From the NCBI GenBank assembly GCA_964593725.1, contig CAZQJS010000014.1:1-54911 (forward strand): 54,911 nucleotides of DNA, given 5' to 3'. This stretch comes from JAIOSM01 sp964593725. GTDB lineage: Bacteria; Desulfobacterota; Desulfobacteria; Desulfobacterales; Desulfobacteraceae. Positions 25,173 to 34,690 of this stretch are shown here, piece by piece. The position numbers and the translations under genes were made by a program. The stretch's first letter is position 1; each line of letters begins with the position of its first letter. The notes beneath the pieces were generated by a model, which saw only the letters and a list, made by a program, of their open reading frames with translations, was not told where the DNA came from and did no database searches.

Positions 25173-26030
25173 TTGTTCCTGCTCCCATCCTATCTCTTAT
25201 GGGGTCTTTCTCCCATATTCTGGAAAACAGTTGAGCATGTCTCTTCCTTTGAGCTGATATTACACAGGTCAATATGGTCATTCTTTCTCTTGATAACCAT
25301 TGTACTGGTGCAGGGCAGAACAAGGGAAATAAAAAAGATTTTCAGCCGTGCAGGCATAATACTCAGCCTTTTGTTTACCATGCTTATTCTTGCTTCAAAC
25401 TGGTTTGTATTTATATGGGCTGTCAACAGCGGCAGGATTCTCCAGACAAGCCTTGGCTATTATATTAATCCTTTATTATTTGTGCTGCTGGGAATGTTTT
25501 TTCTAAAGGAGAGGTTAAGGAAGCTCCAGGTAACTGCATTGATTTTTGCAACTTCTGGTGTTCTCTATTTTTCCATTACCCTTGGTACATTTCCCTGGGT
25601 TGCCATTATGCTGGCCATATCTTTCAGTATTTACGGGCTTATCCATAAACGAATGGATGTGGAAGCATTACCTGGTTTATGTGTTGAGACAATGTTATTA
25701 TCTGTGCCTGCTGTTATTTATCTTCTGTTTCTTAATATTAATGGAAAGGGAGCGTTTTTAAATATTGATATTAAGACAGATCTGCTCCTTGTGGGAACAT
25801 GTCTGTTTACAGCTCTGCCATTATTATTTTTTACAGCAGGGGCCAGGAGGACCAGCCTTTCAACCGTTGGATTCATGCAGTACATTGCCCCGTCCTCTTC
25901 ATTCCTTCTGGCTGTTTTTATATATCATGAGCCATTCTCATCTGAAAAATTTATTACCTTTGTGATGATCTGGGCAGCTCTTTTTTTCTATACCATCGAC
26001 CTTGTGAAGCACCATGGGCAGAATAATTAA
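25173..26030 (+). CDS. rarD: RarD/EamA-family drug-metabolite transporter-like membrane protein
   Basis: Polytopic inner-membrane protein, about 10 predicted helices, 285 residues from a TTG at 25173. FLLPSYLLWGLSPIFWK, SLGYYINPLLFVLLG and FMQYIAPS are typical of RarD. The conserved N-terminal part normally includes a lysine-glycine pair just before the first helix. Here KG lies upstream of the TTG in the same open frame, which extends back beyond the plsC stop. A GGGAGG at 25117-25122 is well placed for a start around 25128-25137, where only the rare ATA codon (25137) is in frame. The start is therefore uncertain. The transported substrate is unknown. Confidence 0.85.
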   Translation: MFLLPSYLLWGLSPIFWKTVEHVSSFELILHRSIWSFFLLITIVLVQGRTREIKKIFSRAGIILSLLFTMLILASNWFVFIWAVNSGRILQTSLGYYINPLLFVLLGMFFLKERLRKLQVTALIFATSGVLYFSITLGTFPWVAIMLAISFSIYGLIHKRMDVEALPGLCVETMLLSVPAVIYLLFLNINGKGAFLNIDIKTDLLLVGTCLFTALPLLFFTAGARRTSLSTVGFMQYIAPSSSFLLAVFIYHEPFSSEKFITFVMIWAALFFYTIDLVKHHGQNN

Positions 26031-26073
26031 TTTTTATTCCGCCTTATTCCATTGTCCACTTAAATATCCAGGT

Positions 26074-26721
26074 TCATTTGTTTTTAAGTAACATAATCTG
26101 TTTCTTATAGTCCTGTGCATTAAAGATAAATGAGCCTGCAACCAGGGAATCTGCACCTGCGTTTAAGATTTTTCCTGCTGTATTTTCATTGACTCCACCG
26201 TCAACCTGGATAATGAGGTCAGGATTATATTTATCTTTCATGGTTCTGAGTTTCTCTATTTTTCTAATGCTGGATCTGATAAATTTTTGTCCGCCAAAAC
26301 CCGGGTTTACACTCATTACAACAATAAAGTCTATTTCATCCATGATCCATTCCACTGCCCTGGTACTGGTTGCAGGATTCAAGGCAACTCCTGCTTTGAC
26401 ATTGGCATCTTTTATCATCTGAATGGTTCTGTGAAGATGGGTGCACGCCTCTGCATGGACAGAAATAAGGTCTGCACCTGCTTTTATAAAATCAGGTATG
26501 ATAAGTTCCGGTGTCCTGATCATGAGATGCACATCAAGGGGCAGGTCTGTTACCCTTCCGGATGCCTTGACAATTATGGGGCCATAGCTTATGTTTGGTA
26601 CAAATTGTCCATCCATGACATCTATATGAATCCAGTCAGCTCCGGCTTTATGAACAGATTTTATCTCTTTGCCAAGAATTGTAAAATCAGCTGAAAGTAT
26701 TGACGGTGCAATTATTGCCAT
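26074..26721 (-). CDS. rpe: Ribulose-phosphate 3-epimerase
   Basis: Interconverts ribulose-5-phosphate and xylulose-5-phosphate in the pentose phosphate pathway; 215 residues. The TIM-barrel motifs APSILSADF (about 5-13), HIDVMDGQFVPNI, DVHLMI, MSVNPGFGGQKFI and VDGGVN are all intact, so the metal-binding His/Asp set is complete. It is the last gene of the ribF-def-fmt-rsmB-PASTA operon, one base after the PASTA gene. It converges with rarD; no clear terminator was found in the 43 bases between them. Confidence 0.96.
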   Translation of the reverse strand: MAIIAPSILSADFTILGKEIKSVHKAGADWIHIDVMDGQFVPNISYGPIIVKASGRVTDLPLDVHLMIRTPELIIPDFIKAGADLISVHAEACTHLHRTIQMIKDANVKAGVALNPATSTRAVEWIMDEIDFIVVMSVNPGFGGQKFIRSSIRKIEKLRTMKDKYNPDLIIQVDGGVNENTAGKILNAGADSLVAGSFIFNAQDYKKQIMLLKNK

Positions 26722-26722
26722 G

Positions 26723-27712
26723 TTAATTCTCCTCTGTTATGCCTGTGTTCCAGGGATTGATTGTCTGGGTTTTAACAAGTTTATCATCAACAAATATTTT
26801 CACCAGGGTATTAACACTGCCTGGTATAAGGGCGTATATGTATCCAGGGCCTCTAAGGTATCTATCCACAAGGTCTATTTCATACCCAAAAAGATCGGCA
26901 GTTATTATAACATGTTTTTTTAGAAATCCATGTTTTATGAAACAGGAAATTACAGTGGTATTGCCGGTAATATCAGAGTCTGCAAACATTCCCGGGCCTT
27001 TCTGGTTGACAATTAATGATATTTTTGTCTCCTTTGTCACAATAGCACCCGGGGCAGGGCTTTGACCGATAATTACGTTTCCGGGCAGAGTCATTTTGTA
27101 ATCAGATTCCATGGTGGATATATCAAGCTTTCTCTCATTGATTAAGTTTTTTGCCTTTTTAAGGTCAATTGAGTAAAGATCCGGCATGGCATATTTGGGT
27201 AATTTTATGCCTTTGCTTACAAGGAGATCAATTTTTGAACCATGATCCTGGAGAGTGTATGGAGGAGGGTACTGGGCAATTATCATATCTTTGGAAAGAT
27301 CAGATGAATATGCCCTTGAAACAGACCCTTTCTGAAACTCATTTTTCCCCATGGAAATTTCTGCATCATTAATGGTCATATACCGCAAATCCGGGACTTT
27401 TATTTTTTTTCTGCCCTTTGAAATATATAAAATCACATCCCTGCCCATTTTTATAATTGTGCCAGGTTCAGGGTCCTGAGAGATTACATGGTATCTGGGG
27501 TAGGTTTTACTATATTCACTGCCGTGGAGTTTTGGATTTAAGTTCAGGGCAGTAAGACTGTTGAGCACATATATGATATTCTTGCCCTTTAAATCTGGCA
27601 GGACAACTTCCCTGGAATCTGAAGCAACAAGCATGACAGCAATATATGTACCCGCAGCAGTTGCTGCAAAGGCAGAAAGAAAAATAAGAAAGTATTTAAC
27701 AAAGGGTTTCAT
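26723..27712 (-). CDS. Membrane-anchored PASTA-domain protein
   Basis: A protein of 329 residues with one N-terminal transmembrane segment (about 7-30). At least three PASTA-like repeats follow (VVLPDLKGKNIIYVLNSL, IKVPDLRYMTINDAEI, YAMPDLYSIDLKKAKNLI). Each ends in a GxxIxxGxxVxLxVS-like strand (PGTIIKMGRDVILYISKG; PGAIVTKETKISLIVN). PASTA domains usually bind peptidoglycan fragments on Ser/Thr kinases or PBPs, but no kinase or transpeptidase domain is present. The C-terminal 80 residues are unassigned. This stand-alone form between rsmB and rpe is common in Desulfobacterota, as I recall. Confidence 0.85.
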   Translation of the reverse strand: MKPFVKYFLIFLSAFAATAAGTYIAVMLVASDSREVVLPDLKGKNIIYVLNSLTALNLNPKLHGSEYSKTYPRYHVISQDPEPGTIIKMGRDVILYISKGRKKIKVPDLRYMTINDAEISMGKNEFQKGSVSRAYSSDLSKDMIIAQYPPPYTLQDHGSKIDLLVSKGIKLPKYAMPDLYSIDLKKAKNLINERKLDISTMESDYKMTLPGNVIIGQSPAPGAIVTKETKISLIVNQKGPGMFADSDITGNTTVISCFIKHGFLKKHVIITADLFGYEIDLVDRYLRGPGYIYALIPGSVNTLVKIFVDDKLVKTQTINPWNTGITEEN

Positions 27713-27718
27713 TGTTTT

Positions 27719-29131
27719 CTATTTTTGTTTTATCAAACGTGCTGCAAAAAAACCATCCATTAAAGGTGCATTGGGAAAACTTTTAAAAAATCCACTGTCC
27801 GTGAAAAATGAGGGGTCAGGCAGGGAGCTGCCTTTGTTGTTATAAACTTGACTCTTTCTCATTGAGGGATCAATTTTAAAATTATTATGCTGTTTTAAAA
27901 AGTCCTTGATTACATATTCATTCTCTTCAGGTTCAGATGAGCACACTGCAAAGAGAAGTATTCCACCTGGTCTAACAAATTCAGAAGCTTTGGAGAGCAG
28001 TCTTTTCTGTTTTGCAGCAAGCCTTTTAATATCCTTTAAACTCTTGTTCCATCTGGTATCAGGATTCCTTCTCAGAACTCCCAGGCCTGTGCAGGGTGCA
28101 TCAAGAAGTACCTTGTCAAAGCCATTGTTCAGATCATGGTCTGTTACCATATTTTCAAAGGGTTTGTCCATTTGTTTGAGAATGTTCATCTGTTTTGTTT
28201 TTATAATTTTTAATGAAAGTCTCTTTATTTCATTGTCAAGGTTGTTAAGCCTTTTACCACTGGTATCAGTGGCAATTATTATGCCCTTATCAGCCATTAA
28301 CTGGGCTGCATGGGCTGTCTTACCGCCATTGCCTGCACAGACATCAAGTATGGATTCCCCCGGCTCAGGGGCAAGGAGTGTTGTTACAATCTGGGCTGCT
28401 TCGTCCTGAACCTGAAACAGCCCCTTTTTATAGCATCCATGTTCATGTATGGGTATGGCAGGATTGGTAAATGATATGCCATCCTTTGCATATTCTGTAA
28501 AACATATATTTTTCACATGGTTTTCCATGAGTTTGAAAAGGGTCTGCCGGTCAATTTTTAATGTATTTGCCCTGATTGTAATCACAGGGATTCTGTTTAT
28601 GGCATCTCCCATTTCCAGGCTTTTATTAAGTCCGTATCTTTTGATCCATCTTTTGGCAAGCCAGAGGGGCAGGGATTTGTCAATAGATAAAAACAGGGCA
28701 GGCTCCTTTGTTTTATCCGGAAGCAGAATTGTGCCATGGTTTTTTGAAGCCTTTCTTAAGACTGCATTGGTAAAATTTGCAGCACCTTGTCCTGCTCTTG
28801 TTTTGACAATATTAACAGCAGTATTTACTGCAGCTGATATTGGTATTTTATCCAGAAATATTATCTGGAACAAAGCAATTCTGATGGCCCATATAACTAC
28901 AGAATCAATTGTTTTGATTTTCTTATTGGAAAAGTGTGTAATAATCCAGTCAATTTTTGCTCTGAATCTTAAGGTTCCAAAAATAATGGAGTTGGCAAGG
29001 GCCCGGTCCTGTTTAGAGAGTTTATCAAGGTCATTGGAAAATTTATTAAGGCTCTGGTCAAGCACAACTTTGTTTGCCTGGGAGTCAACCAGGACAGTAA
29101 GTGCAGTATGGCGGCAATCAGATATTATCAT
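27719..29131 (-). CDS. rsmB: 16S rRNA (cytosine(967)-C(5))-methyltransferase RsmB
   Basis: SAM-dependent rRNA methyltransferase of 470 residues. An N-terminal NusB-like RNA-binding domain (about 5-130) precedes the Rossmann methyltransferase domain. SAM-binding motif DVCAGNGGKTAH, the DAPCTGLGVLRRNPD motif with one catalytic Cys, and AVCSSEPEENE with the second Cys are visible. The start overlaps the fmt stop by 14 bp. It sits in a translation-maturation operon with def and fmt, an arrangement widespread in bacteria (def-fmt-rsmB). Confidence 0.95.
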   Translation of the reverse strand: MIISDCRHTALTVLVDSQANKVVLDQSLNKFSNDLDKLSKQDRALANSIIFGTLRFRAKIDWIITHFSNKKIKTIDSVVIWAIRIALFQIIFLDKIPISAAVNTAVNIVKTRAGQGAANFTNAVLRKASKNHGTILLPDKTKEPALFLSIDKSLPLWLAKRWIKRYGLNKSLEMGDAINRIPVITIRANTLKIDRQTLFKLMENHVKNICFTEYAKDGISFTNPAIPIHEHGCYKKGLFQVQDEAAQIVTTLLAPEPGESILDVCAGNGGKTAHAAQLMADKGIIIATDTSGKRLNNLDNEIKRLSLKIIKTKQMNILKQMDKPFENMVTDHDLNNGFDKVLLDAPCTGLGVLRRNPDTRWNKSLKDIKRLAAKQKRLLSKASEFVRPGGILLFAVCSSEPEENEYVIKDFLKQHNNFKIDPSMRKSQVYNNKGSSLPDPSFFTDSGFFKSFPNAPLMDGFFAARLIKQK

Positions 29132-30074
29132 TAATAAATTTCATACCTTTTTCAAGTTTGTTACCTCTTAAAAATTCTTCTGTTTTCAGCTGTTTTCCTG
29201 ATTTGCCCATGAGTTCAAGAATATTGACTCCGCCATTGCCACAGGCAACAATAAGCCGGTTTCCGCCGCAGTCCACTATTGTTCCAGGTTTTGCTCCTGA
29301 ATCTGGGATATCAACCGGACACGCTTTAAAAATTTTAAGTATACTTTTGTTAAATCTGGTAAAGGCACCGGGCCATGGTGTCATGGCACGGATTTTTGCA
29401 CATATTTTTTTTCCCGAGTCAGTCCATATGATTTCTCCATCACTTTTTTTCAGCATTGGGGCATAGGTCGCAGCTTCATTGTTTTGCGGGGTTGGTGTAA
29501 GCGAGCTGCTATATATAGCATCAAGGGTTGAACATATGAGATCAGCTCCAAGAGCAGCAAGCCTGTCATGGAGGGTTCCGGCTGTTTCATCCGGATCAAT
29601 ATCTGTCCTGGAAACAAGGAGTATATCTCCAGTGTCAAGGCCTTCTCCCATGATCATGGTGGTCACCCCAGTGGTTTTATCCATATTGGCTATTGCAGCC
29701 TGAATGGGTGATGAACCTCTGTATCTGGGCAAAAGAGAAGCATGTATATTTATGGGAAAAAGGGATGGTATATCAAGCAGACTCCTTGAGAGCTTCTGAC
29801 CAAAGGCTATGACAACAAAAAGGTCAGGGCGCAGGGATTTAAGTTTATCAGTAACAGTTTTATCATTAATATTCTCCACCTGTACAACCTCTATGCCTGC
29901 ATTAAGGGCAGCTTGTTTAACCGGCGGGGGAGCAGGTTTTCTTCCGCGGCCCTTTGGCCTGTCAGGCTGGGTAATAACCAGGCTTATTTTGTGTCCGGCA
30001 TTTAATAGTGCGTCAAGGGATGGCACAGAAAAATCAGGAGTGCCCATGAAAATTATATTGAATTTATCTTTCAC
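29118..30074 (-). CDS. fmt: Methionyl-tRNA formyltransferase
   Basis: Formylates Met-tRNAfMet using 10-formyl-tetrahydrofolate; 318 residues. The N-terminal formyltransferase domain has FMGTPDFSVPSL and the active-site segment INIHASLLPRYRGSSPIQ, with the GLDTGDIL segment downstream. The C-terminal OB domain (about 205-310) is intact. It overlaps def by 11 bp and rsmB by 14 bp, so the cluster is translationally coupled. It acts together with Def, which later removes the formyl group. Confidence 0.96.
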   Translation of the reverse strand: MKDKFNIIFMGTPDFSVPSLDALLNAGHKISLVITQPDRPKGRGRKPAPPPVKQAALNAGIEVVQVENINDKTVTDKLKSLRPDLFVVIAFGQKLSRSLLDIPSLFPINIHASLLPRYRGSSPIQAAIANMDKTTGVTTMIMGEGLDTGDILLVSRTDIDPDETAGTLHDRLAALGADLICSTLDAIYSSSLTPTPQNNEAATYAPMLKKSDGEIIWTDSGKKICAKIRAMTPWPGAFTRFNKSILKIFKACPVDIPDSGAKPGTIVDCGGNRLIVACGNGGVNILELMGKSGKQLKTEEFLRGNKLEKGMKFINDNI

Positions 30075-30618
30075 TTTTTTTCATTTTTTTTTCGATCTTT
30101 TTTTTATACATTTTTCTTTTAAGAAGACTGATCCTGTCAAAGAATAAAATTCCATCAAGATGATCGATTTCATGCTGCATTATAATTGCAAAAATACCAT
30201 CCATGTCAAATTCAAGCTTTTCACCATCCTGGCTCAGGGCTTTTATGGTGACATTCTCAAAACGCTTAACATTGGATGTAAGGTCAGGCACACTGAGACA
30301 TGCCTCATTTTCCGATACAATGCTTCCTGATTTTTTTATGATTTCAGGATTAATAAGGGCTTTGAACTCCCTTGCTTTTTTCTTCTCATTTTCAGGTTCT
30401 CCGGAAATGTCAGCCAGGACATCATAGACAATAATCCTTTTATTAACACCAACCTGGGGTGCTGCAAGTCCTACACCGGGAGCGTTAAACATTGTTTCAC
30501 CCATATCATTGATAAGTGATATAATTTTATCATCAAATTTACCATGGGTGAATTCGACCGGTCTTGACGGGATTAACAATGATTTTTCAGGATATTGAAG
30601 AATATTAAGGGCAGACAT
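30064..30618 (-). CDS. def: Peptide deformylase
   Basis: Fe2+-dependent enzyme that removes the N-formyl group from nascent proteins; 184 residues. Motif 1 GVGLAAPQVG is at 48-57. Motif 2 reads EACLS (105-109) instead of the usual EGCLS, keeping the metal Cys107. Motif 3 QHEIDHLDG holds the metal His149 and His153 and the catalytic Glu150. It overlaps ribF by 14 bp and fmt by 11 bp. The Gly-to-Ala change is a known natural variation type, so activity is expected. Confidence 0.96.
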   Translation of the reverse strand: MSALNILQYPEKSLLIPSRPVEFTHGKFDDKIISLINDMGETMFNAPGVGLAAPQVGVNKRIIVYDVLADISGEPENEKKKAREFKALINPEIIKKSGSIVSENEACLSVPDLTSNVKRFENVTIKALSQDGEKLEFDMDGIFAIIMQHEIDHLDGILFFDRISLLKRKMYKKKIEKKMKKSER

Positions 30619-31549
30619 TATTCAAAATCTCCTCAGCTTTTTTAATATCCTCTCCTATCTGGGCTGCAAGCAGGTTAATGTTTGAAAATTTTTTTTCATT
30701 CCTGAGTCTCTCAATGATATTGACACGGATTCTTGTACCATAGATGTCTTTGGAAAAATTGTCCAGAATATGGACTTCAATTGTGAAAATATGGTCGTCA
30801 AATGTCGGACTGTAACCAATATTTGCAACGCCCCTGAAAACACTTCCACAGCATTCAACTGTTACTGCATATACACCAAATTTCGGGCATAATTCATCAT
30901 AGAGTTTTATGTTGGCAGTGGGAAATCCAAGGGTGCTTCCGCCGCGGTTCCGGCCTTTAATAACTTTTCCCCTGATTTGATAAAATCTGCCCAGGTATTC
31001 CGGCACCTCTTTTACTTTACCTTCCATGACAAGGGAGCGTATTTTTGTACTGCTTATTCTCTGACTGCTGGTTTCTGTATCTGTAACCCAGTCGGGAACT
31101 ATTACTGAAAAACCGAACTCTTTACTTTTTTCTTTTAATAGATCGATATTGCCTTTGCGGTTTTTCCCAAACAGATAATCAGGACCCACAATGATTGCCT
31201 TCATCCCGAGTTTATCAATAAGAATATCAGTAATAAAATCCCCGGGCTCAGTTTCTGAAAATTCCTTTGTAAAGGGAAGGCAGAGAATATAGTCAACCTT
31301 TGCAAGTTTAATAAGTTCTATTTTTTGATCCCGCCTTGTAATAAGCGGAGGGCCTGACTGGCCCAGTGCTCTTAAGGGATGAGGGTCAAAGGTTATTACA
31401 ATGGATATACCATCTATCTTTTTTGCTTTCTCAATGGCCTGGCGGAAAAGTGCCTGGTGGCCCTTATGAACACCGTCAAAATTACCAATGGTAATGACAC
31501 TGTTCTCAAGGGGTCTGGTTATTTCATCAATATTTTCTATTATATTCAT
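30605..31549 (-). CDS. ribF: Bifunctional riboflavin kinase/FAD synthetase
   Basis: Makes FMN and then FAD from riboflavin; 314 residues. The N-terminal nucleotidyltransferase domain has IGNFDGVHKGHQALF (about 22-36), the TFDPHPLRAL segment and SSTKIRSLV. The C-terminal kinase domain begins with GRNRGGSTLGFPTANI. AAGGAT lies just before the ATG at 31549. It is the first gene of the overlapping operon that runs down to rpe, so its unseen promoter should drive all six genes. No FMN riboswitch is visible in the 130-base region upstream. Confidence 0.96.
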   Translation of the reverse strand: MNIIENIDEITRPLENSVITIGNFDGVHKGHQALFRQAIEKAKKIDGISIVITFDPHPLRALGQSGPPLITRRDQKIELIKLAKVDYILCLPFTKEFSETEPGDFITDILIDKLGMKAIIVGPDYLFGKNRKGNIDLLKEKSKEFGFSVIVPDWVTDTETSSQRISSTKIRSLVMEGKVKEVPEYLGRFYQIRGKVIKGRNRGGSTLGFPTANIKLYDELCPKFGVYAVTVECCGSVFRGVANIGYSPTFDDHIFTIEVHILDNFSKDIYGTRIRVNIIERLRNEKKFSNINLLAAQIGEDIKKAEEILNNVCP

Positions 31550-31607
31550 TATATCCTTAAAAATAATCTTAATTGTGTTTTATGCAAGACCTTTTATTAA
31601 AAGTACC

Positions 31608-31636
31608 TTGACAAAATCCCAGAACATTTATATATA
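31608..31636 (+). promoter_or_regulatory. Promoter of tRNA-Leu(CAG)
   Basis: TTGACA (31608-31613), 17 bases, TATATA (31631-31636) is a near-consensus sigma-70 promoter. The predicted +1 near 31643 lies about 40 bases upstream of the mature tRNA. Confidence 0.8.
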
Positions 31637-31683
31637 CTTGATTCGTTGTTTGAAAGCAATATTTTATTTAAACAGTGAAATGT

Positions 31684-31770
31684 GCCGAAGTGGTGGAATT
31701 GGTAGACACGCTTGTTTCAGGGACAAGTGAGCATCTGCTTGTGGGAGTTCGAATCTCCCCTTCGGCACCA
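31684..31770 (+). tRNA. tRNA-Leu (anticodon CAG)
   Basis: An 87-base class II tRNA. The acceptor arm GCCGAAG (31684-31690) pairs with CTTCGGC (31760-31766), followed by A73 and an encoded CCA. The anticodon stem CTTGT/ACAAG encloses the loop TTCAGGG, giving CAG at 31718-31720. A long variable arm (GAGCATCTGCTTGTG) and a T arm GGGAGTTCGAATCTCCC are present. It is transcribed from the promoter just upstream. Confidence 0.97.
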
Positions 31771-31821
31771 CAGTAAATTGTATGTTTCCCTCTCCACCAC
31801 CCTTAAAGGTTTGTGAACTTT

Positions 31822-34536
31822 CTATTTTCTACTGCCGTACTTGATAGCAGCCTGGGCAGCTGCAAGCCTTGCAATGGGTACCCTGTAAGGAGAGCAGCTG
31901 ACATAGGTAAGTCCCTCTTTATAACAGAATTCAACAGATGCAGGGTCACCCCCATGTTCACCGCATATCCCAAGTTTTATGTCAGGCCTTGTTGTCTTTC
32001 CAAGTTTCACAGAGGCTTTGATAAGTTCCCCCACAGCCTCCTGGTCCAGGGTTTCAAAGGGGTCTGCAGCAAGGATTGCATTCTCAATATATTCATTCAT
32101 GAATGAACCAATATCATCACGGCTGAATCCAAATGTCATTTGAGTTAAATCATTGGTTCCAAAGGAGAAAAATTCGGCATACCGTGCCATTTTATCAGAT
32201 ATAACTGCTGCCCTTGGTATTTCAATCATTGTACCGAATTTGTAGTCAATGGAAGTGAGATTGAATTTCTCAAGCACTTCTTTATATACTCTTTCAGTTA
32301 TTTCCTTTGTGAATGCAAGTTCCTTTTCATTACAGGTCACAGGGATCATGATTTCAGGCTGTGGGGTCTGGCCCTGTTGTATCAACTCTGCCCCTGCCTC
32401 AAAAATAGCACGTATCTGCATCTCGGTTATATCTGGAAAGGTGATTCCAAGCCTCACACCCCTGTGTCCAATCATGGGATTAGTCTCTTTCAGAGCTTCA
32501 CTTCTTTGGATAATCTCTTCAACATCAACATTGAGAGCATGGGCCATCTCTTTCTGGTTTTTTTCAGATTGTGGTACAAATTCATGGAGGGGAGGGTCGA
32601 GCAGTCTGAATGTGACAGGATATTTTCCCATTATTTCAAGAGTTGATAAAATCTCTTTTTTAACAAAGGGGAAGAGTTCATCCAGGGATTTTTTCCTTTC
32701 GGTCTTTGATTTGCTTAAGATCATTTTCCGGAGCAGGAATAATGGTTTGTCAGAATCAGAACCATAGAACATATGTTCAGTTCTGAAAAGTCCTATACCT
32801 TCAGCACCGAATCTAAGTGCCAGAGAAGCGTCATCAGGGGTTTCAGCATTTGTTCTGACACCCATACAGCGGTATTTGTCAGCAATTTTCATAAATTGTT
32901 GAAACCTTGTGTTCTCCGTTGGTTTCAGCATATTAAGTTTGCCTTCCCAGGCAATGCCTTTTGTACCGTTCAGTGTAATAAAGTCGCCTTCTTTATATGT
33001 TTTGTTTCCATTTGTGAGTTCTTTTTTTTCATAATCAATTTTGAGGGCTCCTGCACCAACTATGCAGCATTTTCCCCAGCCCCGTGCAACAAGGGCTGCA
33101 TGGCTTGTCATACCGCCCCGGGCAGTAAGAAGTGCAGAAGCAGCACGCATACCTTCAATATCTTCAGGATTTGTTTCATCCCGTATCAGAACAACTTTTT
33201 TTGTTCTGGCCCACTTGACTGCATCTTCAGATGTGAAAACAATCTGGCCCCAGGCACCTCCTGGTCCTGCAGGAAGACCTTCGGCAAGTTTGACAGCACT
33301 TTGTTCTGCAGCAGGGTCTACAATGGGATGTAGAATGTCATCCAGATGTTTAGGGTCAAGCCTTGTGACCATGGTTTTCTCATCAATCATCTTTTGTTCC
33401 CGCATATCCATGGCCATGTTAAGGGCTGCAGTGGCAGTTCTTTTACCTGATCTGCATTGCAGCATATATAATTTTCCGTTTTCTATGGTAAACTCAATAT
33501 CCTGCATATCCTTATAATGGTGTTCAAGTGTATTCCTGATATCAAAGAGCTCTTTATAAATTTCAGGCATTGTCTCTTCAAGGGAGCTGAGGTGGTCATT
33601 CTGTTTATTTTTTGTGTCATTGTTTAAAGGGTTTGGTGTACGGGTTCCTGCAACAACATCTTCACCCTGGGCATTTATAAGCCATTCACCATAGAATTTG
33701 TTGTCACCTGTTGCAGGGTCTCTTGTGAAAGCAACACCAGTGGCCGAGTTATTGCCCATGTTCCCAAACACCATACTCTGGACATTGACAGCTGTACCCC
33801 AGTTGTCCGGGATATGCTCTATTCTTCTGTATGAGACAGCTCTTTTACCGTTCCAGCTTTTAAACACTGCTCCTATTGCGCCCATGAGCTGTTCTTCCGG
33901 ATTGTCAGGGAATTCAATATTAAAGGTTTCCAGAATTTTTTTCTTGAATTTTTCACACAGTTCTTTCATCTCATTGGTTTTAATATCTGTATCACTTTCA
34001 TAGCCTTTGTCATTTTTAAGATCGTTCAGGATCATTTCAAGATTTAATCTGATGCCCATACCATCAGCAGGTTCAATATCTTCAGCTTTTTCCATTACAA
34101 CATCTGAATACATCATGATAAGCCTTCTGTATGCATCATAAACAAACCATTCATTGTTTGTCTTTTTCACAAGTCCTGGTATGGTTGCTGAGGTTATACC
34201 AATATTCAGAACAGTTTCCATCATACCGGGCATTGACTGCCTGGCACCGGATCTGCATGATATTAAAAGCGGATTATCCTTATCACCGAATTTTTTTCCC
34301 ATCTCTTTTTCCATGTCAGCCATGGCAGATTTAAGTTCATCCTGCATCTCTTCAGGGAAGTTTCCTCCGGCTTTAAGATATTGATTGCAGCACTCTGTTG
34401 TAATTGTAAATCCTGCAGGCACAGGCAGTCCGAGTTTTGCCATCTCTGCAAGGTTAGCTCCTTTTCCGCCTAATAGGTTTTTCTGACTTGCACTGCCCTC
34501 TGTGTTATGCTGATTAAATTCATAGATATATTTCAT
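31822..34536 (-). CDS. ppdK: Pyruvate, phosphate dikinase
   Basis: Interconverts pyruvate, ATP and phosphate with PEP, AMP and pyrophosphate, supplying PEP for gluconeogenesis in anaerobes. It has 904 residues, full length. The N-terminal ATP-grasp domain starts LLGGKGANLAEMAKLGLPVPAG. The phosphohistidine is in GGMTSHAALVARGWGK. The C-terminal PEP-binding barrel has GIGLFRTEHMF, NPMIGHRGVRLGI and SFGTNDLTQMTFG, and ends with a GICGEHGGDP segment carrying the catalytic Cys. GGAG lies a few bases before the ATG. No regulatory PDRP gene is in the window. Confidence 0.97.
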   Translation of the reverse strand: MKYIYEFNQHNTEGSASQKNLLGGKGANLAEMAKLGLPVPAGFTITTECCNQYLKAGGNFPEEMQDELKSAMADMEKEMGKKFGDKDNPLLISCRSGARQSMPGMMETVLNIGITSATIPGLVKKTNNEWFVYDAYRRLIMMYSDVVMEKAEDIEPADGMGIRLNLEMILNDLKNDKGYESDTDIKTNEMKELCEKFKKKILETFNIEFPDNPEEQLMGAIGAVFKSWNGKRAVSYRRIEHIPDNWGTAVNVQSMVFGNMGNNSATGVAFTRDPATGDNKFYGEWLINAQGEDVVAGTRTPNPLNNDTKNKQNDHLSSLEETMPEIYKELFDIRNTLEHHYKDMQDIEFTIENGKLYMLQCRSGKRTATAALNMAMDMREQKMIDEKTMVTRLDPKHLDDILHPIVDPAAEQSAVKLAEGLPAGPGGAWGQIVFTSEDAVKWARTKKVVLIRDETNPEDIEGMRAASALLTARGGMTSHAALVARGWGKCCIVGAGALKIDYEKKELTNGNKTYKEGDFITLNGTKGIAWEGKLNMLKPTENTRFQQFMKIADKYRCMGVRTNAETPDDASLALRFGAEGIGLFRTEHMFYGSDSDKPLFLLRKMILSKSKTERKKSLDELFPFVKKEILSTLEIMGKYPVTFRLLDPPLHEFVPQSEKNQKEMAHALNVDVEEIIQRSEALKETNPMIGHRGVRLGITFPDITEMQIRAIFEAGAELIQQGQTPQPEIMIPVTCNEKELAFTKEITERVYKEVLEKFNLTSIDYKFGTMIEIPRAAVISDKMARYAEFFSFGTNDLTQMTFGFSRDDIGSFMNEYIENAILAADPFETLDQEAVGELIKASVKLGKTTRPDIKLGICGEHGGDPASVEFCYKEGLTYVSCSPYRVPIARLAAAQAAIKYGSRK

Positions 34537-34690
34537 ACTTTCTCCATAGTTTGATAGATGATATAAATTAATATTTCAAACTAAAATATAATCAGAATCC
34601 AAGTCAAGTAATATTTTAAATCTTTATTAATTATACTGCCGATGGTATTATGCTTTTTTTAAAAATCATCTGATTTAATTGCGTTTAATT

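Noticed and set aside
28449..29171. Long plus-strand open frame (240 codons) opposite rsmB
   Set aside because: It is antisense to intact rsmB and fmt, with no family features.
31550..31683. FMN riboswitch before ribF
   Set aside because: The region upstream of ribF holds a tRNA promoter on the other strand and no conserved riboswitch helices; ribF itself is not usually riboswitch-controlled.
32249..33333. Plus-strand open frames opposite ppdK
   Set aside because: They are antisense to a full-length, well-conserved ppdK; no start signals or motifs were seen.
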